Below, piece by piece: positions 5,145-9,482 of a stretch of DNA of 9,482 bases. Where the stretch lies: positions 1 to 9,482 of the forward strand of contig JBFMFE010000074.1 in assembly GCA_040752295.1 (NCBI GenBank), given 5' to 3'. The translations under genes and the position numbers were made by a program. Positions within the stretch are counted from its first letter, which is position 1. Each line of letters opens with the position of its first letter. The notes below the pieces were generated by a model, which saw only the letters and a program-made list of their open reading frames with translations, was not told the origin of the DNA and ran no database searches. Source of the DNA: JBFMFE01 sp040752295. GTDB taxonomy: Bacteria; UBP15; UBA6099; JBFMBQ01.

Positions 5145-6510
5145 GTTTTTTTCTCAGTGCGGCGAGCGTACGCCTGCAGAAGTCCGTGAGCGAGGGGTCG
5201 CGCGCGCCCATGACGAGCACCATGTCGCCTTCCTTTGCCTCGTCCGCGATCGCGGTCACTATCCGCCGCCTGTCGGCGTAGAAGACCGCGTTCCTCCCGT
5301 TTTTTCTCACGGCGTCGGCGATGTCGCGCGACGAGACCGTCCTCGCCGCCGTACCTCCCGCATAGTATATCTCCGGCATGTAGAGTACGTCGCTGTCGCT
5401 CATATTTGAGGAGAGCGATTCCACCAGTTCGTCCTTCAGAAACGCCGTGGGTCCGTACCCGTGGGGCTGGAACACGATGAGCAGGCGTCTGCCGAGGGGA
5501 TTCAGCGCGCCGAGTATCGCGGCGATCTTTTCGGGGTTGTGTGCGAAGTCTTCCACGACGGTTACGCCTGCGGCTTCGCCGATCACCTCGAACCTCTGGC
5601 GGACGCCTTCGAACCGCGTCAGCGCATCAGCCGACACCGCTTCCGCGACGCCCACGGCTTTCGCCGCCGCCGCCGCCGCGAGCGCGTTGTACACGTTGTG
5701 CAGACCCGGGAGCTTCAACCTGAAAACCGCGCCGCCGGCAGTGAACGTCGAGCGCAATCCATCGAGACGCACGTCTCGCGCCTTCAAATCCGACGACCGG
5801 CTCACGGAAAAAAAGAATGTTTTCGTTTTACCGAACCCCAGCGAGGAAACTTCCGGGCAGTCCGCGTTCGCCACGACGCACTCCGACGCCCGGCGCCCGA
5901 AGTCCCGAAAGAGACGCCGCAGCTCGGGAACCGGTCTGTGGTCCTTGGAGATGTTCGTCACGACCGAAACCGCGGGATTGTAGAGCGCGATCGAGCCGTC
6001 GCTCTCGTCGCTCTCGATGACGAACAGGTCCGAAGTTCCGATCACCGCGTTGCCGGGGGGACTTGTCTTTTCGAAGTTGCGCATCACGGCGCCGTTCACG
6101 ACCGTCGGGTCCCTCCCCGCCGCGTGGAGTATCCATCCCGTCATCGCAGCGGTCGTGGATTTTCCGCTCGTTCCGCCCACCGCAACGCCGCGGGCGCCGT
6201 TGAAATGCTCCGCGAGGAGTTCCGCGCGCCGCAGAACCGGGATTCCAAACTTCTTCGCACTCACCATCTCCGGCACCGTGTCCTCCACCGCCGCCGACGC
6301 GACCACGTAATCAACTCCCTCGACGACGCCGGACCCGTCCTGGGGAAAAAGCCTGACCCCGAACTTTTTCAGGTGGTTGAACAGTCTCCTGTTCAGTCCG
6401 CGGTCGCGGCTTCTGTCGGACCCCCACACTTCGTTTCCCCGCCGGAGCACGATCTGCGCGAGCGCGCTCATTCCCGTCCCGCCGATCCCCACGAAGAAGT
6501 AAAGTGCCAT
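5137..6510 (-). CDS. Mur ligase family protein, MurC/Mpl-like
   Basis: A 457-residue cytoplasmic ATP-dependent ligase of the MurC/Mpl group, which joins L-alanine (MurC) or a recycled peptide (Mpl) to UDP-N-acetylmuramate. It has all three Mur domains. The UDP-binding Rossmann domain starts GIGGTGMSALAQI (9-20). The central ATPase has the P-loop GGTSGKSTT (112-120, usually GTHGKTTT), ESDESDGS (166-173) and NISKDH (186-191). The C-terminal domain has the HNVYNALAA hinge (271-279), EDFAHNPEKI (320-329) and QPHGYGPT (348-355). The last replaces QPHRYSRT of typical MurC, and GARD (435-438) replaces GAGD, so it may be a paralogue with altered specificity. The ATG at 6510 puts the glycine motif at its usual place. 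No SD precedes it; a promoter lies 112 bases upstream with a possible attenuator between. The microprotein gene overlaps its end. Confidence 0.88.
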   Translation of the reverse strand: MALYFFVGIGGTGMSALAQIVLRRGNEVWGSDRSRDRGLNRRLFNHLKKFGVRLFPQDGSGVVEGVDYVVASAAVEDTVPEMVSAKKFGIPVLRRAELLAEHFNGARGVAVGGTSGKSTTAAMTGWILHAAGRDPTVVNGAVMRNFEKTSPPGNAVIGTSDLFVIESDESDGSIALYNPAVSVVTNISKDHRPVPELRRLFRDFGRRASECVVANADCPEVSSLGFGKTKTFFFSVSRSSDLKARDVRLDGLRSTFTAGGAVFRLKLPGLHNVYNALAAAAAAKAVGVAEAVSADALTRFEGVRQRFEVIGEAAGVTVVEDFAHNPEKIAAILGALNPLGRRLLIVFQPHGYGPTAFLKDELVESLSSNMSDSDVLYMPEIYYAGGTAARTVSSRDIADAVRKNGRNAVFYADRRRIVTAIADEAKEGDMVLVMGARDPSLTDFCRRTLAALRKKHG

Positions 6511-6582
6511 GATGACGCGTACGCGGATAAATTACCGGACGTTCCTGCGAGCGCCTTCGGAACCGGTTCGATCCGCTCCCGG

Positions 6583-6606
6583 AAAAAAACCGTGAATTGA
6601 GAACGG
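6583..6606 (-). terminator. Possible attenuator hairpin in the Mur ligase leader
   Basis: Read on the minus strand, CCGT (6606-6603), a 9-base loop and ACGG (6593-6590) are followed by seven T (6589-6583). It lies between the promoter at 6656-6629 and the gene start at 6510. The stem has only four Watson-Crick pairs plus a possible G-U pair, so termination would be partial at best. Confidence 0.3.
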
Positions 6607-6628
6607 CGCGCGATTCCCCAACTCCGGG

Positions 6629-6656
6629 ATTATATTTTTCCGGACGCGAAATTCAA
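6629..6656 (-). promoter_or_regulatory. Promoter of the Mur ligase-microprotein operon
   Basis: Minus-strand TTGAAT (6656-6651; 4 of 6) and a perfect TATAAT (6634-6629) are 16 bases apart. Expected transcription start is near 6622, giving a leader of about 112 bases before the ATG at 6510. Confidence 0.5.
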
Positions 6657-6733
6657 ACACGGCGCAGCCGGCGGGGAAGGGATGTTGAAACGCGGGCGCT
6701 TTGATAAATAAAATATGAGTGTGCGCCGGAAAG

Positions 6734-6747
6734 TACACGTTTGTGTA
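6734..6747. promoter_or_regulatory. Inverted repeat TACAC-N4-GTGTA, possible operator
   Basis: A perfect 5-base inverted repeat with a 4-base centre (TACACGTTTGTGTA) ends 7 bases before the -35 box of the proposed mtnA promoter. Size and position suit a dimeric regulator site, but no regulator gene lies in the window. Confidence 0.3.
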
Positions 6748-6754
6748 TGTTTGA

Positions 6755-6783
6755 TTGAAAAATCTTAAGATCTGGTGTAGAAA
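6755..6783 (+). promoter_or_regulatory. Possible promoter of the mtnA-phosphatase operon
   Basis: TTGAAA (6755-6760; 5 of 6) is followed after 17 bases by TAGAAA (6778-6783; 4 of 6). The spacer contains the perfect palindrome ATCTTAAGAT (6762-6771). This would give an mtnA leader of about 114 bases. The nearby TTGACG/TTGACA boxes (6784-6795) lack a matching -10 sequence. Confidence 0.35.
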
Positions 6784-6814
6784 TTGACGTTGACACCTGC
6801 TTGTAACGCGCGCT

Positions 6815-6899
6815 CACTCGAAAGATGCGTGAAAAAGAGCGCTCGTGAAAGCTTTACCCGGCGACTGGATGCAATATCGCCGCACACTTGAAAGAGGCG
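6815..6899 (+). repeat. Imperfect 15-base direct repeat in the mtnA leader
   Basis: CACTCGAAAGATGCG (6815-6829) and CACTTGAAAGAGGCG (6885-6899) match at 13 of 15 bases, with starts 70 bases apart. The second copy includes the mtnA Shine-Dalgarno AAGAGG (6892-6897). The first copy lies in the loop side of a weak 6-bp hairpin, GCGCTC (6810-6815) with GAGCGC (6837-6842). Function is unknown and chance is possible. Confidence 0.35.
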
Positions 6900-6903
6900 A
6901 AGG

Positions 6904-7953
6904 ATGATAGAGACGATCAAGTGGGACGACCGGGGCAGGATTCTTCTCCTCGATCAGACGCTTCTCCCGCACCGCGTGAAATACAGAACGCTTCGAAGGG
7001 TGGACGACGTCGCGAAGGCGATACGGACGATGCAGGTCCGGGGCGCGCCCGCGATAGGCGTGACCGCCGCCATGGGAATGGCTCTCGGCGCGTTGACGTA
7101 CGAACCGTGCAAAGACGGGGGATTCCGGGAATACATGGACGGCGTGGGCGATAAATTAGCGGCGACGCGCCCGACCGCCGTCAACCTTTTCTGGGCGATC
7201 CAGCGGATGAAAGACAGAATTGACGCGCTCGACGGCAAGCCCCCCGGCGCCGTGCGGAGGGCGCTCGTCGCGGAAGCGAAGAGAATCCTGCGGGAAGACG
7301 TCAGCGCCAACCGGAGGCTCTCGGAATACGGCGCGGCGCTCATCAAAAAAGGCTCCACCGTGATAACTCACTGCAACGCCGGCTCACTCGCGACCGGGGG
7401 TTACGGGACGGCGCTGGGAGTGATAAGGACCGCCTACAGGCAGGGGCGGGTAAGACACGTTTTCGTGGACGAGACGCGACCGAGACTGCAGGGCGCGCAT
7501 CTCACGGCGTTCGAACTTATCGAGGAAAAAATCCCCGCGACGCTCATCTGCGACAACTCCGCCGGCGCTCTCATGGCGCAGGGCAGAGTCCAGTGCGCCG
7601 TCGTCGGCGCGGACCGCATCGCCGCAAACGGCGACACCGCCAACAAGATCGGAACCTACTCCCTCGCGGTCCTCGCGCGCGCCCACAAAATCCCGTTCTT
7701 CGTCGCCGCGCCGCTGTCAACCGTGGATTTCTCTCTCAGGTCCGGAAAACAGATTCCCATCGAGGAAAGGCACGCGAGCGAAACCACCACGATACACGGA
7801 ACGCGCATCTGCCCGAAGAACATGCCCGCGCTCAACATGGCCTTCGACGTGACCCCGTATGACCTGATCTCCGCCATCGTCACGGAAAAGGGCGTCGCGC
7901 GGAAGCCTTACGGGGAATCCTTGAAGAAACTGCGATGCAGGCAGGGACGATGA
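6904..7953 (+). CDS. mtnA: S-methyl-5-thioribose-1-phosphate isomerase
   Basis: A 349-residue cytoplasmic enzyme that converts 5-methylthioribose-1-phosphate to 5-methylthioribulose-1-phosphate in the methionine salvage pathway; it belongs to the eIF2B-related aldose/ketose isomerase family. Signature blocks are intact: MQVRGAPAIGVTAAMGMAL (43-61), THCNAGSLATGGYGTALG (155-172) with catalytic Cys157, VDETRPRLQGAHLTAFEL (188-205), GADRIAANGDTANKIGTY (235-252) with catalytic Asp237, and FDVTPYDLI near the C-terminus. Length is normal. The ATG at 6904 has AAGAGG six bases upstream. A 12-codon frame (ATG 6869 to TGA 6905-6907) overlaps this start in ATGA fashion and might couple translation. No other salvage gene (mtnK, mtnB, mtnD) lies in the window. 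Its stop overlaps the start of the following phosphatase gene, so the two are probably co-expressed. Confidence 0.95.
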   Translation: MIETIKWDDRGRILLLDQTLLPHRVKYRTLRRVDDVAKAIRTMQVRGAPAIGVTAAMGMALGALTYEPCKDGGFREYMDGVGDKLAATRPTAVNLFWAIQRMKDRIDALDGKPPGAVRRALVAEAKRILREDVSANRRLSEYGAALIKKGSTVITHCNAGSLATGGYGTALGVIRTAYRQGRVRHVFVDETRPRLQGAHLTAFELIEEKIPATLICDNSAGALMAQGRVQCAVVGADRIAANGDTANKIGTYSLAVLARAHKIPFFVAAPLSTVDFSLRSGKQIPIEERHASETTTIHGTRICPKNMPALNMAFDVTPYDLISAIVTEKGVARKPYGESLKKLRCRQGR

Positions 7954-9482
7954 CCACGGCGTCCGCTTCCTTCCGGGCGCGGTCCTCCGGAAAATCGCGC
8001 AAGGGGGGCGGCAGGTACAACTGGGATTACATCTGCTCGGTGGAATTCTCTCAAGGGGCGGCGGTCGCCGGGGTTTACGCCGTTGCCGACGGCTCGCCAA
8101 GCCCCACAAGGGGCGACCTCGCGAGCGAGATCGCCGTGGAAACCCTGAAGGAATATTTCCAGCGGGTCTCCAGCCGGAATTCGATCAGGGTTGACGCCGG
8201 TATGTTAAGGGAGTGCGCCGGGGAGATCAACGAAACGCTTCTGAAAAAGAGTATCGCGACCGCGGAGGACGAAAGTGAGAGACAGTACTTCCACGTTTCG
8301 CTCTCCGCCGGCTGCATCGCCGGAAACACTTTTCACGCGTGCCACTGTGGAAACACCTCCATATACGTGATAGAGGACGGGAAGATCTCCAGGCTCACCG
8401 AGAAACATCCGGCTCGGGTCCCGGAAGAGCCGCCCGCCGGAGGCGCCCCCCCGCCGGGGATTTTAGGGTGGGACGCCGTCAACTACAGGGTGGACTTCAT
8501 CTCTCATCCGGTGAAGGAAGATTCCGTGTTCATCTTATGCACCGACGGCGTTTCCGAGCGGATAGGGAACCTTGCTCTTCTCGAGACGTGGCTTGAAACC
8601 CGTTCGCCCGAAGCCGCCGCCGGCAGACTGATGGAAAAGCTGGAGAGCAGGGGCGCGGGCGAGGACGCGAGCGTGGTCATAGTCCACGCAGCTCCGGCGG
8701 AGGAACGCGGCGACAGGTTCGTCAAGCCCATCAGGTATCCCCTGCCGGTGATCGTGAAAAAGAACGCCCTCGTCCTCACCCTGCTTGCCGTTCTGGGAAC
8801 GTTCACTTTTTTCAGGGAGACGATCATGAGATGGACGTTCCCCGGGGCGGCGCCGGCGGGGGAAACAGCGGACGCCGGAGCGCGCGGGCAGGCGGCGCCC
8901 CCCTCTCAGCCCGAAACCATCGGCGAACCCATGACGATATTCATCACAACGCGTCCCTCCGACGCCCTGGTTTTCCTGGACGGAGCGCGGGTCGGGGGCG
9001 AATCGCCCGTGAAAATCGAGATCGCAGCGGGCGACGCGGCCGTCCTCCGCATCGAGCGGGAAGGCTTCGTCCCTTACAGCGAAGAGATTCGGGGCAGAGC
9101 CGGCGAAAGCTATTCGCGCATGATAACGTTGAAAAAAGTGAAACCCGAATACGGGTCCCTGAGAATAGTCTGCGATCGCCCCTGCGACGCGATCAGCCTT
9201 GACGGCGCCTCACTGAAGACGTCTTATCCCCGATCGCTTCTCATAGTGAAACAGGTGTCGCCGGGTGAACACACCGTAACGGCGTCGTCCGGCGGCGCGG
9301 GGGCGCGGAAGAGGGTGAATGTGCGACCCGGAGAGGAAACCGGACTGTCCTTCGATTTCGCGCCCGCGGAAAAGGAAGAGAAGCGGACGCTGCCCGCGGT
9401 CGCTTTCGCGGAAAAGGGCGCAGCGGCGCCCGTCCGTGAGGAAGCGGCGGCGCCCGCGCCGCCGCGCGCGGAAAGAACCGCT
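7950..9482 (+). CDS. PP2C-like phosphatase with membrane helix and PEGA-like repeats (3' end missing)
   Basis: An open frame of 511 codons runs off the right edge without a stop. The N-terminal 250 residues resemble PP2C-type Ser/Thr phosphatases. Metal-binding aspartates are kept in YNWDYI (Asp26), VYAVADG (Asp47), FILCTDG (Asp199) and GEDASVVIV (Asp239). The usual DGMGGH is DGSPSPTRGD here, GDSR is GNTS (134-137), and DN is DA, so activity is likely but altered. One membrane helix follows (about 272-288, NALVLTLLAVLGTFTFF). Beyond it, presumably outside the cytoplasm, are a Pro/Ala linker, two PEGA-like beta repeats (about 328-396 with ITTRPSDALVFLDG; 402-470 with IVCDRPCDAISLDG) and a Glu/Ala/Pro-rich tail. 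The ATG at 7950 shares ATGA with the mtnA stop and has AGGGA just upstream; an in-frame ATG at 7935 is less likely. It is probably a receptor-like phosphatase; its kinase partner is not in view. Confidence 0.8.
   Translation, partial: MTTASASFRARSSGKSRKGGGRYNWDYICSVEFSQGAAVAGVYAVADGSPSPTRGDLASEIAVETLKEYFQRVSSRNSIRVDAGMLRECAGEINETLLKKSIATAEDESERQYFHVSLSAGCIAGNTFHACHCGNTSIYVIEDGKISRLTEKHPARVPEEPPAGGAPPPGILGWDAVNYRVDFISHPVKEDSVFILCTDGVSERIGNLALLETWLETRSPEAAAGRLMEKLESRGAGEDASVVIVHAAPAEERGDRFVKPIRYPLPVIVKKNALVLTLLAVLGTFTFFRETIMRWTFPGAAPAGETADAGARGQAAPPSQPETIGEPMTIFITTRPSDALVFLDGARVGGESPVKIEIAAGDAAVLRIEREGFVPYSEEIRGRAGESYSRMITLKKVKPEYGSLRIVCDRPCDAISLDGASLKTSYPRSLLIVKQVSPGEHTVTASSGGAGARKRVNVRPGEETGLSFDFAPAEKEEKRTLPAVAFAEKGAAAPVREEAAAPAPPRAERTA

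Larger units (their letters stand above)
6511..6903. other. Divergent intergenic region between the Mur ligase and mtnA genes
   Basis: This 393-base gap is clearly more AT-rich than its surroundings between about 6625 and 6790. It holds a minus-strand promoter (6629-6656) with a short hairpin and T-run in its leader, a possible plus-strand promoter (6755-6783), a TACAC-N4-GTGTA inverted repeat, a 10-base palindrome ATCTTAAGAT (6762-6771), a 10-base palindrome CGCGTACGCG (6516-6525), and an imperfect direct repeat before mtnA. No riboswitch of a class I know could be matched, and I see no convincing gene longer than a few codons. Confidence 0.6.

Noticed and set aside
5461..6600. 379-codon forward frame opposite the Mur ligase
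   Set aside because: Long only because GC-rich codons leave few antisense stops; it is full of Arg and His and has no domain, while the minus-strand frame has all Mur motifs.
6532..6738. 68-codon minus-strand frame upstream of the Mur ligase
   Set aside because: It spans the promoter and leader hairpin, has no SD and shows no domain or compositional sign of coding.
6784..6903. SAM riboswitch upstream of mtnA
   Set aside because: I looked for SAM-I style core sequences and paired helices because the gene is in methionine salvage, but only a weak 6-bp hairpin was found. A covariance-model search would settle it.

Overview
The window is high-GC, densely packed bacterial DNA with short gaps, frequent start/stop overlaps and mostly metal-dependent or cell-envelope enzymes. 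A MurC/Mpl-type ligase and a Do-type HtrA protease imply a peptidoglycan-containing, probably diderm cell. Together with the PEGA-bearing signalling protein this suits an uncultivated environmental lineage, but nothing visible fixes the phylum.

Layout. Positions 1-208 hold a possible 3' tail of an upstream gene and a good sigma70-like promoter. Next comes a membrane-anchored sulfatase/alkaline-phosphatase-superfamily protein (209-1861, +) whose active-site motifs look damaged. It converges on a two-gene minus-strand operon: a stand-alone receiver protein (3794-3390), then a Do-family serine protease, HtrA (3397-1913), with overlapping ends. A ~300 bp spacer with a possible terminator separates this from a TIM-barrel sugar phosphate isomerase/epimerase (4941-4096, -), which has its own promoter and an SD-supported TTG start. 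Upstream of that is a MurC-like Mur ligase (6510-5137, -), whose stop overlaps the start of a 30-residue single-pass membrane microprotein (5144-5052, -). A relatively AT-rich divergent promoter region (6511-6903) then leads into mtnA (6904-7953, +). The mtnA stop overlaps, as ATGA, the start of a protein running off the right edge (7950 onward, +): a PP2C-like phosphatase domain, one membrane helix and two PEGA-like repeats.

How the genes work together. The receiver and protease probably form a signalling/envelope-quality-control unit. The Mur ligase and its coupled microprotein are plausibly a wall-precursor module with a membrane partner. mtnA belongs to methionine salvage, and its coupling to a transmembrane phosphatase is not metabolically obvious. 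The least ordinary items are the probable sulfatase pseudoenzyme, the PP2C-TM-PEGA protein, the microprotein coupled to the Mur ligase, and the almost leaderless receiver transcript. No CRISPR array, tRNA, rRNA, insertion sequence or phage gene was seen.
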